Below, piece after piece: positions 9,081 to 17,855 of a stretch of DNA of 64,000 nt. The position numbers were made by a program, and so were the translations under genes. How positions within the stretch are numbered: position 1 is the first letter of the stretch; every line of letters starts with the position of its first letter. A model generated the notes under the pieces. It ran no database searches. It worked only from the letters and a program-made list of their open reading frames with translations, and had not been told where the DNA came from. The stretch comes from Burkholderia sp. Ac-20365 (GTDB lineage: Bacteria; Pseudomonadota; Gammaproteobacteria; Burkholderiales; Burkholderiaceae), in contig NZ_JAAGPI010000010.1 of assembly GCF_017104715.1 (NCBI RefSeq), positions 1 through 64,000 of the forward strand. The letters are read 5' to 3'.

Positions 9081-9127
9081 GTGACACCGACGTGAAGATT
9101 CTGCCGATTTCCACAAAATGACACAAA
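9078..9127. promoter_or_regulatory. Dyad half-sites TTTGTGACA / TGACACAAA in phnS-phnW gap
   Basis: TTTGTGACA (9078-9086) and TGACACAAA (9119-9127) form an inverted pair with one mismatch and 32 bp between them. A TAATAT hexamer lies just downstream, about 75 nt before the phnW start. They could be half-sites for the GntR or DeoR regulator of the locus. The rest of the gap shows no gene. Confidence 0.35.
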
Positions 9128-9214
9128 TAGCCAATAATATGCAAAGCATCTGCTGATGCAAGCAATGCAATGTGCGCCCGCCACGGCGCACCTGACCCAT
9201 CCGAAGGAGGCTGT

Positions 9215-10327
9215 GTGATTCTTGGCAACGACCCGATCCTGCTCACGCCGGGACCGCTGACGACCTCGCCGGCGACGCGTCAATCGATGCTGCGCGACTG
9301 GGGATCGTGGGACGCCGCGTTCAACCGCGTGACGCACAGCGTCTGTGCCGATCTCGTCGAGATCGTACATGGCGAAAATGACTACGTGTGCGTGCCCCTG
9401 CAAGGCAGCGGCACGTTCGCCGTCGAAGCGGCGCTCGGCACGCTGGTGCCGCGCGACGGCCGCGTGCTGGTGCCGAACAACGGCGCGTACTGCGCGCGCA
9501 TCATCAAGGTGCTGCAGCGCATGGGCATCGCGTACGTGGAATTGGCGCTGCGCGAGGACGAGCCGGTGAGCGCCGCCGCGATCGAAGATGCGTTCAATCG
9601 CGACCCGCGCATCACGCACGTCGCGCAGGTGCATCTGGAAACCAGCGCCGGACTGCTCAATCCGCTCGACGCGATTGCGGCCGTCTGCAAGCACCACGGA
9701 AAAAGCCTGATCGTCGATGCAATGAGTTCGTTCGGCGCGCTGCCGATCGATCTGCGCAATGGCGGCATCGATGCGCTGGTGTCGGCGAGCGGCAAGTGTC
9801 TGGAAGGCGTGCCCGGCATGGGCTTCGTGATCGTGCGGCGCAGCGTGCTCGAAGCGTGCGAAGGACGCTCGCCGTCGCTCGCGCTCGATCTGTACGACCA
9901 GTTCGCATACATGCAAAAAACCACACAATGGCGCTTTACGCCACCGACGCACGTGGTCGCGGCGCTGCGCACGGCGCTGGACCAGTTCATCGCGGAAGGC
10001 GGTCAACCGGCGCGTGGCGCGCGTTACCGCAGCAACTGCGCGGCGCTTGTCGACGGGATGAAGGCGCTCGGCTTCGAGACGTTTCTGCCGGCCGACGTGC
10101 AGGCGCCCGTGATCGTCACGTTCCACGCACCGCGCGATCCGAAGTGGCAATTTGGGGAGTTTTATGCCGCCGTGCGCGAGGCCGGATACGTCCTGTATCC
10201 CGGCAAGCTCACGCAGGTGGAAACGTTCCGCGTCGGCTGCATCGGTGCGATCGATACGAACGAGATGCACAACGCCGTCGCCGCGATCGGCAGGACGCTG
10301 ACCGACCTCGGCATCAGCGTGAAGTGA
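9215..10327 (+). CDS. phnW: 2-aminoethylphosphonate:pyruvate transaminase
   Basis: 370-residue class-V PLP aminotransferase that moves the amino group of AEP to pyruvate, giving phosphonoacetaldehyde and alanine. The N-terminus (ILGNDPILLTPGPLTTS) is characteristic of PhnW. The PLP lysine is in VSASGKCLEGVPGMG, the cofactor Asp in IVDAMSSFGALPID, and a substrate Arg in TFRVGCIGAID. GTG at 9215 is chosen because AAGGAGG lies 4 nt upstream and the family starts here. It is divergent from phnS and convergent with the DeoR gene. Confidence 0.95.
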   Translation: MILGNDPILLTPGPLTTSPATRQSMLRDWGSWDAAFNRVTHSVCADLVEIVHGENDYVCVPLQGSGTFAVEAALGTLVPRDGRVLVPNNGAYCARIIKVLQRMGIAYVELALREDEPVSAAAIEDAFNRDPRITHVAQVHLETSAGLLNPLDAIAAVCKHHGKSLIVDAMSSFGALPIDLRNGGIDALVSASGKCLEGVPGMGFVIVRRSVLEACEGRSPSLALDLYDQFAYMQKTTQWRFTPPTHVVAALRTALDQFIAEGGQPARGARYRSNCAALVDGMKALGFETFLPADVQAPVIVTFHAPRDPKWQFGEFYAAVREAGYVLYPGKLTQVETFRVGCIGAIDTNEMHNAVAAIGRTLTDLGISVK

Positions 10328-10357
10328 ACGAAACGGAAACAACGCGGCGCGCGACAC

Positions 10358-11113
10358 TCACGCGATCAGGATTTCGGGTCCGCGCGCCGTGATCGCCTTT
10401 GCGAGCGCGCGGTCCGGCGCAAGCTCGGTGACGACGTAACGTGCCTTCTCCATCCCTTCGATGCGCACAGGCGTCACGCGGCCGAACTTCGAGTTATCGG
10501 CGACGATGATGACCGTGTTGCCCGCGCCGATCATCCGGCTGCGCACTTCGGCGGCCATGCGCGAATAGTCCGAGAGATATGCGTCCGGCGTGATGCCGCC
10601 CGCGCCGATCAGCGCGAAGTCCGCGTGATAGTGCGACAGCTGCGTGATCGTGTCGAGGCCGAACGCGGCGTCTTCATTGTCCGACAGTTCACCGCCGAGC
10701 AGCGTCACGCGATTGTCGTTGCGCCGGCCAAGCAGCAGCGCGATACGCCAGTCGTTCGTGTAGACGCTCAGCCGGTGGCGGTCCGTCAATGCACGCGCGA
10801 CGGCATGCGTGGTGCTGCCCGAATCGATGATGACCGACGCGCCGTCGGGTACCAGTTGCGCCGCGCGTTCGCCGATGGCGCGCTTCGCGCTGGCGTTCGC
10901 GGCATCGCGTGTATCGAGATCAGGCTCGCGCCGGTCGCTCGACAGCGCGCCGCCATGCGTCGTCACGATCAGGCCGCGCTCGGCGAGTGCGTTGAGATCG
11001 CGGCGGATCGTCTCGCGCGATACGTTGAGCTCGCGGACCAGTTCGGCGACCGACAGTGCGCCCGTCTTCGTGACCTGAGCCAGAATGTATTGATGACGTT
11101 GTTCTGCGAGCAT
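10358..11113 (-). CDS. DeoR-family transcriptional repressor
   Basis: 251 residues from MLAEQRHQYIL. The N-terminal DeoR helix-turn-helix (LVRELNVSRETIRRDLNALAERGLI) is followed by the phosphosugar-sensor domain with DSGSTT and LIGAGGI motifs. DeoR repressors usually bind phosphorylated metabolites. It lies tail to tail with phnW, so a role in AEP control is possible but not shown; it could equally act on the divergent UbiB-like gene. The 283-bp upstream gap is a divergent promoter region. Confidence 0.88.
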   Translation of the reverse strand: MLAEQRHQYILAQVTKTGALSVAELVRELNVSRETIRRDLNALAERGLIVTTHGGALSSDRREPDLDTRDAANASAKRAIGERAAQLVPDGASVIIDSGSTTHAVARALTDRHRLSVYTNDWRIALLLGRRNDNRVTLLGGELSDNEDAAFGLDTITQLSHYHADFALIGAGGITPDAYLSDYSRMAAEVRSRMIGAGNTVIIVADNSKFGRVTPVRIEGMEKARYVVTELAPDRALAKAITARGPEILIA

Positions 11114-11396
11114 CGGTTGGTTTGGCCGCCGTGAGCGGCGAGCGTGTATTAGGAATTGGGCAAGCCCGCGCCGTATTGTATTACGCATGGCGAGCGGTTG
11201 CGGAAGTCGCGCGTAATGAAGGGCTGCAAGCCGTGGGCGGGCTGTCGGCAGATAGTCGGTGAATCGTAGGTATATGCCGTTTGCGTGCGCCGAACGGCAC
11301 GCGCTTGCCTGTGCGGGTGTCCCGCGCCGCGCATCTTTGCTAATCTGAGCGGTCTTCCCACGCATCGCCGATGCGCCCGCCGAACACACCGCCCCG

Positions 11397-12953
11397 ATGC
11401 CGCCTCTGTTTCGCCGACTACGACTGCTGTTCCACGCGCTGCGCTATGGCGCGCGTCTCATCTGGCTTGCCGCGCCTGAACATCACAAGCTGCACTGGAT
11501 CGTCACGCTCGCTTCGCGCGTGCACGAGTCGCCCGGCGGCCGTGCCGGCGTGCATCGCGCGCTGCCCAATCTTGGCCCGCTGGCAAGCGCGTTCGCCGAA
11601 GCGCTCCAGCGCCGCCCCGAACTCGCAACGGGCACGCTGCACGATGCCATCGATGCCGTCAGCCACCTGGAAACGCCCTTGCCGCCCGAAGAAGTCGAGC
11701 ATGCGATCGCGGCCGCGCTTGGACGGCCGGTCTCGACGCTCTTTGCTTCCATCGATCTGACGCCCGCAAAAAACGGTTTTGCCGAGCAGACGCACGTGGC
11801 CCGGCTGATCGAGCCGCTCGGCGGGCACCGCGACATCGCGCTCAAGCTCGTGCGCGTCGCGCAAGTCCAGGAAATCTCGGATGAAGCCGCGCTGCTGCGC
11901 TGGGTCGCGCGCTGGATCGAGAAGCTCTCGAAGAACGCGCGCCGGCTGCGCCTTCGCGAACTCGCCGACACCTTCACGCAAGAGATCCTGCGCCGTTTCG
12001 ATCTGCGCGCCGAAGCCGCGAATCTGAGCCAGACCGCCCATCATTTCGACGGCGACAAACGCGTCGCGATACCCGACGTGATCTGGGAACTGTGCACGGA
12101 CCGCACGCTCGCGATGCAGCATATCGAGTCGCTGCCCGCGCTCGATCTCGCCGGTCTGTCCGCGCGCGGCGTGAAGCTCGTGCCACTCGCCGAGCACATC
12201 ATAGAAGTGGTCACCGAGCAGGCCTTCGAGCACGGTTTCTTCCACGCGACGCTCGACGCGCGGCGCGTGCGCGTGAGCATCGAGCCGGACACGCTCGGGC
12301 GCATCGTGCTCGCGGAGTTCGCGGTGATGTCGAGTCTGTCGTCGCAGGAGCGCGAGTTTTTCGTGCATGGCGCCACGGCGCTGTTCGACCAGGACTACGG
12401 CCGGCTCGCGCATCTGCATCGCGATGCCGGGCATGTGTCGCAGGAAACGCGGCCTGAAAAGCTCGAAGCCGAACTTCGCACGCGCGCCGAAGCGCATTTC
12501 GCGCCGCAGTCGCATGAACGCTCGGCGGGTGCGCTGTTCCATCATCTGCTGTTCGCCGTGCATCCGTTCGGCGGCGCCGTGCCGCCGCGGCTCGCCGCCG
12601 CGCAGCGCGCGTTCGGCCAGGCGGAGATGCTGGCCAACGCGCTGCATCCGGGCGTCGATTCATGGAAGATCGCGCGCTCGGTGCTGGCCAGGCTGGCACG
12701 CCGCGAACTGGATCATCGCGGCTGGGTCAGGCATCTTGCGCAGGAATTCCCGCATCTCGCGCATCTGGTGCCGCGCATTCCGCAGCTCGCGGTGCGCTAT
12801 CTTCAGCATCGGCACGAAGTCACGACGGTCCGGCAACAGGCGCAGCTCGTCAGCGACGTGCTGCTCGAATACCGGCGCACGCGCACGCTGCTGTGGGCGT
12901 GCACGATCTGCGGCGGACTGCTCGGCGCGATGGCGGTGCTGCTCGCGTACTGA
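11397..12953 (+). CDS. UbiB/ABC1-like protein with lost kinase motifs (pseudokinase)
   Basis: 518 residues that align along their length with UbiB/ADCK atypical kinases, including the C-terminal membrane helix (CTICGGLLGAMAVLL). The core motifs are gone: KxGQ is AFAE (65-68), the Ala-rich loop is PAKNGFAEQTH (123-133), the ExD Glu is Arg (about 199), the HADMHPGN catalytic loop is FFHATLDARR (281-290) and the DFG-like Asp is lost in LAEFAVM (305-311). The ATP-site Lys150 in DIALKLVRV remains, as do structural stretches such as FDQDYGRLAHLHRDAG. It therefore looks like a membrane-bound pseudokinase, possibly still involved in quinone or lipid metabolism. Not the main ubiB. Confidence 0.75.
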   Translation: MPPLFRRLRLLFHALRYGARLIWLAAPEHHKLHWIVTLASRVHESPGGRAGVHRALPNLGPLASAFAEALQRRPELATGTLHDAIDAVSHLETPLPPEEVEHAIAAALGRPVSTLFASIDLTPAKNGFAEQTHVARLIEPLGGHRDIALKLVRVAQVQEISDEAALLRWVARWIEKLSKNARRLRLRELADTFTQEILRRFDLRAEAANLSQTAHHFDGDKRVAIPDVIWELCTDRTLAMQHIESLPALDLAGLSARGVKLVPLAEHIIEVVTEQAFEHGFFHATLDARRVRVSIEPDTLGRIVLAEFAVMSSLSSQEREFFVHGATALFDQDYGRLAHLHRDAGHVSQETRPEKLEAELRTRAEAHFAPQSHERSAGALFHHLLFAVHPFGGAVPPRLAAAQRAFGQAEMLANALHPGVDSWKIARSVLARLARRELDHRGWVRHLAQEFPHLAHLVPRIPQLAVRYLQHRHEVTTVRQQAQLVSDVLLEYRRTRTLLWACTICGGLLGAMAVLLAY

Positions 12954-13058
12954 AGGCGACGTTGCGTTGCGCTCCACACGCGATGCAGCTTCGAACAAGA
13001 CAACTCGCGGCGCTTGCGCCGATACTGCGGGCTTCGTATCCGTCGTTCGAGTCGTCCG

Positions 13059-13940
13059 ATGCTGGTGGTCTTCAATGCCGTTGTGTTCGTCGTGCTGTGG
13101 TCGACGGGTTTCGTCGTCGCCCGCGCGATCAAGCCGTTCGCCGATCCCAATCTGTTTCTGCTCGCGCGCTTCGCCGGCACGGCGCTGCTTTTCGCGTTGG
13201 CGGCGCTGGTCGCGCGCGTCGAATGGCCGAAGGGGCGCGTGCTCGGCAAGCATCTGATTGCGGGCGCGCTGCTGCAAGGTGTCTATCTGGGCGCCGGCTA
13301 CTGGGCCGTCGCGCAAGGGATGAGCGCGGGCATCATGGCGCTGCTCGGCGCGTTGCAGCCGCTGCTGACTGCGGCGGTTGCCGCGCCGCTGTTCGGCGAA
13401 CGTCTGTCGGGACGCGGCTGGACGGGCATGCTGCTCGGCCTTGCAGGGGTCGCGCTGGTGCTCGAGCCGAAGCTCGCCGCTGCGACAGCACCCGTCGCGT
13501 CGGACGCTGCGGGTAACGTGCCGGAATGGATCGTCGTGACCGTGTCGATTCTCGCCGTGTGCGCTATCACAGCGGGAACGCTGTTCCAGAAGACATCGCT
13601 GTCGAAAGCCGATATTCGCAGCGCGAGCGCCGTGCAGAACGTCGGCGCGGCCATCGTCGTGCTCGTGTTCGCGCTGGCGCTCGGCGAGCAGAAGTGGATT
13701 CCGTCTCCCGCGCTGTGGGTGTCGCTTGCCTGGGGCATCGTGATGCTGTCGGGCGTGAGCGTCACGTTGCTCGTGTGGATGGTCAGGCGCGGCGACGCAT
13801 CGCGCGCGACGGCGCTGCTGTTTCTCGCGCCGCCGCTTGCCGCGCTCGAAGGCTATGTCGGCTTCGGCGAAACGCTGACGGCAATTCAGGTGGCAGGCTT
13901 CGTGGTCGCGCTGATCGGCGTGCTGCTCGCGCGTTCGTGA
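13059..13940 (+). CDS. DMT/EamA-family transporter
   Basis: 293 residues from MLVVFNAVVF with about ten hydrophobic helices in two repeated EamA halves (WSTGFVVARAI near the start; later VSVTLLVWMVRRGDASRATALLFLAPPLAA). Such inner-membrane proteins export amino acids or other small metabolites. The start is set where the first membrane helix begins; an upstream Met would add a basic tail of 15 residues. About 105 nt after the UbiB-like gene on the same strand. Substrate unknown. Confidence 0.85.
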   Translation: MLVVFNAVVFVVLWSTGFVVARAIKPFADPNLFLLARFAGTALLFALAALVARVEWPKGRVLGKHLIAGALLQGVYLGAGYWAVAQGMSAGIMALLGALQPLLTAAVAAPLFGERLSGRGWTGMLLGLAGVALVLEPKLAAATAPVASDAAGNVPEWIVVTVSILAVCAITAGTLFQKTSLSKADIRSASAVQNVGAAIVVLVFALALGEQKWIPSPALWVSLAWGIVMLSGVSVTLLVWMVRRGDASRATALLFLAPPLAALEGYVGFGETLTAIQVAGFVVALIGVLLARS

Positions 13941-13971
13941 CACAGCATCCGGCCGCGGTTGTGTCGCGACG

Positions 13972-15039
13972 CTAATCAGCCGTGTCGGCGTTGGCCGGCA
14001 CTTTCGCGCGAACCTTGCCGCTCGGCGCGGGCGACCACGCGGGCCGCGCCTTGCGCTGCGAATCCACCACGACGATGTAGCGGCCCGCCCACGGCGTCGC
14101 GACGCGGTCCGAGTGCAGCACCCAAAGCGAACGCCCTTCTGCCACAAGCGCCTCGTACTCGCGATCGAGAATGCCGTAGTGATCGAGGAACACGTTCAGC
14201 GAAGCGGGTATCCGCACGCAGCCTTTCGAATGGCGGATACCGAGGATCGGTTCGAGCTTGTCGGGATCCGTCGCATGCATCTGGAAGCGCATCTGCGACA
14301 TGCCGCCCTTGCCCCAGCCGCGCTCGCCCTGCGCCCAGCCGAGATCGAAGATACGCATGTCGTGCTTGCCGTAGCCGCGGATGCCGTTCTGGTTCATCGT
14401 GCCTTCCGCGCGGAAGTCCATGTTGTCGGGCGTGTGTTCGAACACGCCGAGCGGCGTGATGAAGTGATCGAACTGCCCCGGCCTGCCAGTCGCGACGGGC
14501 GACGCCCCGATCATCTGCCACGCGTCCAGCGGCGCCGCGCGAAAGTAGATGAAGAGCGCCTGCACGTTTTCGTTGCGATCGACGAGCACCACATACTCGC
14601 CCGACAGATTGCCCAGATCGCTCTGCACGAGCGCCTGTTGCAGGCGCTCGCCGTACGCGCGCTGATCGGCGGCGGGCACTTTGAGCCGACGTGTGACGCT
14701 GCGCGCAAACACGTCGCGCATCAGCAGCGCGCGGCGAGGATCGACGCCGCCGGCGGCATCGCGTGTGGCGACAGCAGAAGCGTCGACGGCGGGATTGGCA
14801 GCGTCTTGCGGCGCATCGGCCGCCTGCGCGTTCTGCGTGGCTATTGAAGCGGCCAGCGTCAACGTCAACGGAATCGCCAAAGATAAGCCGAACGACAACG
14901 CCGATCGCCGCGCACGCGATATCGACGCGATCAGGCTGATCGCCGTATCCCCGTTGTCATTGCGCACGTTACCGCTATGCGCATCCGCCCTCTCTCGTGC
15001 AGGCGGAATGAATAACCTGTTCTCTTTTTTGCTGGTCAT
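13972..15039 (-). CDS. L,D-transpeptidase (YkuD domain), exported
   Basis: 355 residues. A long basic N-region leads to a hydrophobic helix at about 47-70 ending in NAQAAD, probably a signal peptide or anchor. The catalytic domain has ITPLGVFEHTP, MHATDPDKL and the active-site IRHSKGCVRIP with the Cys nucleophile. YkuD enzymes form 3-3 crosslinks in peptidoglycan or attach proteins to it. Convergent with the DMT gene. The C-terminus is a low-complexity Ala/Pro/Lys tail. Confidence 0.88.
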   Translation of the reverse strand: MTSKKENRLFIPPARERADAHSGNVRNDNGDTAISLIASISRARRSALSFGLSLAIPLTLTLAASIATQNAQAADAPQDAANPAVDASAVATRDAAGGVDPRRALLMRDVFARSVTRRLKVPAADQRAYGERLQQALVQSDLGNLSGEYVVLVDRNENVQALFIYFRAAPLDAWQMIGASPVATGRPGQFDHFITPLGVFEHTPDNMDFRAEGTMNQNGIRGYGKHDMRIFDLGWAQGERGWGKGGMSQMRFQMHATDPDKLEPILGIRHSKGCVRIPASLNVFLDHYGILDREYEALVAEGRSLWVLHSDRVATPWAGRYIVVVDSQRKARPAWSPAPSGKVRAKVPANADTAD

Positions 15040-15169
15040 TGTGTTCGAACATCACTGCCTGTCGTCCAACCCGAGCAGCCGCTCGTTGCTTGCTGCCGGG
15101 CGTCTCGCGGCGCAGGAAACGTTTTCATCCGCTCCGTACTGCCTGTCATGACTAATCAATTACTGCTTC

Positions 15170-15217
15170 GCGCCTTTAAATACTGTGACGTCCCATGCAT
15201 CAGTCGATTTAAAGCGC
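15170..15217. promoter_or_regulatory. AT-rich inverted repeat in the gap between L,D-transpeptidase and nadE
   Basis: GCGCCTTTAAATA (15170-15182) and GATTTAAAGCGC (15206-15217) pair with a single bulged base, around a 23-nt loop. They lie in an AT-rich stretch of an otherwise GC-rich 300-bp divergent gap, 123 nt before the nadE start. Possible operator or promoter-proximal hairpin. Nothing else is recognisable in the gap. Confidence 0.35.
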
Positions 15218-15339
15218 TATTGGTTCAGATTTAATTATGGGTATGCCACATTAAACCAGACAATGTGTGCGCGCGCACCGGATTCAGCGCTTCATGCAAT
15301 CATCGAAGATCGCAGGCCGACCTTGCAAGGAGAACGCCG

Positions 15340-16179
15340 ATGGACCAGCAGCAACGCGCCGCCCGCCAGCGGCAGATCGCAGCCGAACTGCACGTCGCGG
15401 ACGAGTTCGACATTGCACGCGAAATCGAGCGGCGCGTCGCTTTTCTCGCCGATTATCTGCGCGCCAACGCAATGACCACTTACGTGCTCGGCATCAGCGG
15501 CGGCGTCGATTCGTCGACAGCGGGCCGGCTCGCGCAACTCGCCGTCGAGCGTCTGCGCGACGCGCACTACGAAGACGCGCGCTTCATCGCGATGCGTCTT
15601 CCCTATGGCGTCCAGCACGACGAAGCGGATGCGCAGCAGGCGCTCGCGTTCATCCGCCCCGATGACACGTTGACCGTCGACATCCGCCCCGCCGCCGACG
15701 CGATGCTCGCGTCGCTCGGCGCGAGCGGCCTGCCGTTCATCGACGCTTCGCAGCAGGACTTCGTGCACGGCAACATCAAGGCGCGCCAGCGGATGATCGC
15801 GCAGTACGCGGCCGCGAGCGCGCGTCGCGGCATCGTGATCGGCACGGATCACGCGGCGGAATCGGTGATGGGATTTTTCACGAAGTTCGGCGACGGCGGC
15901 GCCGATGTGTTGCCGCTGGCGGGTCTGACAAAGCGGCGGGTGCGTGCGCTGGCCCGGGCGCTAGGCGCGAGCGACGCGATTGCGCACAAGGTGCCGACCG
16001 CCGACCTCGAAATGTTGCGTCCTCAACGTCCTGACGAGGACGCGTATGGCATCCGTTACGATGACATCGACGATTTTCTCGAAGGCAAGCCGGTAAGCGA
16101 AACGGTGTTCGACACCGTCATGCGGTTCTACGACAGCACGCACCACAAGCGCGCGCTGCCTTACACGCCATTCGATTGA
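15340..16179 (+). CDS. nadE: NH3-dependent NAD+ synthetase
   Basis: 279 residues. It converts deamido-NAD+ to NAD+ with ATP and ammonia. The PP-loop is GISGGVDSS at about 51-59; other matches are FVHGNIKARQRM, IGTDHAAESVMGFFTKFGDGGADVLPL (family hallmark; shown in part) and a C-terminal THHKR. Length and lack of a glutaminase domain mark the short ammonia-dependent type. AAGGAG lies 7 nt before the chosen ATG. Confidence 0.95.
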   Translation: MDQQQRAARQRQIAAELHVADEFDIAREIERRVAFLADYLRANAMTTYVLGISGGVDSSTAGRLAQLAVERLRDAHYEDARFIAMRLPYGVQHDEADAQQALAFIRPDDTLTVDIRPAADAMLASLGASGLPFIDASQQDFVHGNIKARQRMIAQYAAASARRGIVIGTDHAAESVMGFFTKFGDGGADVLPLAGLTKRRVRALARALGASDAIAHKVPTADLEMLRPQRPDEDAYGIRYDDIDDFLEGKPVSETVFDTVMRFYDSTHHKRALPYTPFD

Positions 16180-16195
16180 ACGATGGCCCGTCTGA

Positions 16196-16465
16196 CTACT
16201 TGCGCGGCGGCGTTTCGTCGCCGCCGAACGGCACCGCACTCACTTGCAGCGACACGCCGCCGAGTTGCTTGCCGTTGAACTGCTGCGCGATGACTTCGGC
16301 GACATAGGCTTCATCGGCTTCGACGTCGACCTTTGCGTACGCATTGGACGTGCCCGGCTCGAACACTTCGATGTCTTTTGCATAATGACCAAGCTCGTGG
16401 CTGAGAAAATCACGCACTTCCTGCTCGGAGCAGGACTCGGGAATGTTCCACACGATGATCTTCAT
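16196..16465 (-). CDS. RRM-type RNA-binding protein
   Basis: 89 residues with a single RNA-recognition motif: RNP2-like KIIVWNIP at the start and RNP1-like NAYAKVDV in the middle. Small RRM proteins of this kind are common in betaproteobacteria, with RNA targets mostly unknown. GGAG lies 10 nt before the chosen ATG but only 1 nt before an upstream GTG, so ATG is preferred. Convergent with nadE, 16 nt apart. Confidence 0.8.
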   Translation of the reverse strand: MKIIVWNIPESCSEQEVRDFLSHELGHYAKDIEVFEPGTSNAYAKVDVEADEAYVAEVIAQQFNGKQLGGVSLQVSAVPFGGDETPPRK

Positions 16466-16608
16466 ACGCGCCACGCTCCCATTTGGTGGTGGTCAGCAAC
16501 AGGCCAGATTGAACGCCGCATGCAGGGTTTCGATCTATGCTGTCTCAGCTTCGTTTCAGCTGTCAGCGTAGCCAGAAACGTGCCTCGCGGCAACGCAGGC
16601 GGCGAGAC

Positions 16609-16950
16609 TCAGTCCGCGTTCTCGACATTCGCCGCGCTCACCCACCACGCCATCTTGCCTTGCGGCACATGCACGAGCACGGCGGAGGGATCGGCGACAC
16701 CGTCATCGGCGATCTCGCACACGTCGAGTCCGTCGGGCAGGCGCCTGACCGTGCCCGCGTCCTGGAACATCGCGAGACGATGCGCGTCGAGCGGACGCAA
16801 CTGGCGATACACGTCATAGCTGATCGCGCCCGGCGCGTCGCCGCGAATCTGCAGCGCGCCGTCCTTGCCGCACGGCGACGCCGCCAGCGCAGCGTGACTG
16901 GCCGCGAGACAGCTGAGCGCTGCAACAGCAGCGATGATGGATTGCTTCAT
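16609..16950 (-). CDS. Small exported protein, function unknown
   Basis: 113 residues. A clear signal peptide (MKQSIIAAVAALSCLAASHAALA) is followed by a roughly 90-residue domain with two cysteines (SPCGKDG and LDVCEIADDG) that could form a disulphide. TGGAGA lies 5-6 nt before the ATG. No family recognised. It lies downstream of the HNH-like gene on the same strand, with 86 nt between. Confidence 0.7.
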   Translation of the reverse strand: MKQSIIAAVAALSCLAASHAALAASPCGKDGALQIRGDAPGAISYDVYRQLRPLDAHRLAMFQDAGTVRRLPDGLDVCEIADDGVADPSAVLVHVPQGKMAWWVSAANVENAD

Positions 16951-17036
16951 GTGATTCTCCAGAATGTGACGGTTTGCCGCGGGTCGCGGCGACCTGAAAG
17001 ACGGTTTGAACGTGCTGGCGACGCTGCCGGCCCGGC

Positions 17037-17639
17037 TCACGGGCCATCGTTACCGATTGACGCAACACCGCGATCGTCATCGCAAGGCGCACTGCCGAAG
17101 CCCCCGTAATGCGCGGACCAGTTGCCGGTAATGGCCGACTGCGCTTCGCTCAACGACATGCGCCCTTCGCACACGCAGCGCTTGAGCTTGGCCGTCAGCA
17201 ATTCCTTGCGACGCTCGCCCTTGTGGCCGCCCCACGGCAGCAGGCCGAGATTGTCGGGCGCATCGGGCGAGCCACCCAACACGATCGGCACGCGGCGGTC
17301 CAGCGCATAGCGCGTACCGTGTTCGGCATCGATGCCGTATTCGGCAAGCAGCCGGTCCTTGTGCTCCATCATGTCGTCGAACGGTGGCGAAACTGTGTCC
17401 GCGTAGCCGGGCCGACAGATGGTCGCGGCGATGTTCTGCTGCGTGACGCGCTCGTCGAGCATCGACGCGTCTTGCGCAAACGATCCAGCCGCATGCAGAT
17501 ACAGGCCGGCAGACATAGCTACGAGCGCCATGCCGCGCACGCGCACCGTTAGCGCGAGGCGATGTGCATCACGCGCATTTGATTCGATTCGAGTACTGCC
17601 AGGCGCCTCACCGGGCGCGTTCGCCTTCCCTTCGTTCAT
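17037..17639 (-). CDS. Exported HNH-like protein with altered catalytic His
   Basis: 200 residues with a hydrophobic segment at 37-55 (MALVAMSAGLYLHAAGSFAQ) that could be a signal peptide, especially if the true start is Met37. The C-terminal half resembles HNH-endonuclease-like proteins: LDRRVPIVLGG, SPDAPDNLGLLPWGG, KRCVCEGRMSLSEAQSAI and NW. The family usually reads LDHxxPLxLGG; here the His is Arg, so nuclease activity is doubtful. Role unknown. The gap upstream (about 215 nt) shows nothing. Confidence 0.6.
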   Translation of the reverse strand: MNEGKANAPGEAPGSTRIESNARDAHRLALTVRVRGMALVAMSAGLYLHAAGSFAQDASMLDERVTQQNIAATICRPGYADTVSPPFDDMMEHKDRLLAEYGIDAEHGTRYALDRRVPIVLGGSPDAPDNLGLLPWGGHKGERRKELLTAKLKRCVCEGRMSLSEAQSAITGNWSAHYGGFGSAPCDDDRGVASIGNDGP

Positions 17640-17855
17640 TAATCAGCGCGCCTTTGGATTGCGCGGAAGAGTTAATTCGCAAGGCAATTAAAACACATCC
17701 GGCGCGCATGACGTAAATAACAGCGCAATTGAATCGTTGCGTTTTTTCGATGCCAGCCGAATAGGGGCATCGCCAGTACGAATGCAATGCCCCTATTGAC
17801 GCAGTTTCGACGACGCGTCAAATCGTTGCCATGACCCGCATCAAAACAGACGCGC

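Noticed and set aside
8901..9246. Short frames in the phnS-phnW gap
   Set aside because: They overlap the probable regulatory region and the phnW start and have no ribosome sites or family features.
12660..14147. 495-codon minus-strand frame
   Set aside because: Composition is Arg/Gln/His-rich and it covers the UbiB-like and DMT genes, both of which have clear protein families.
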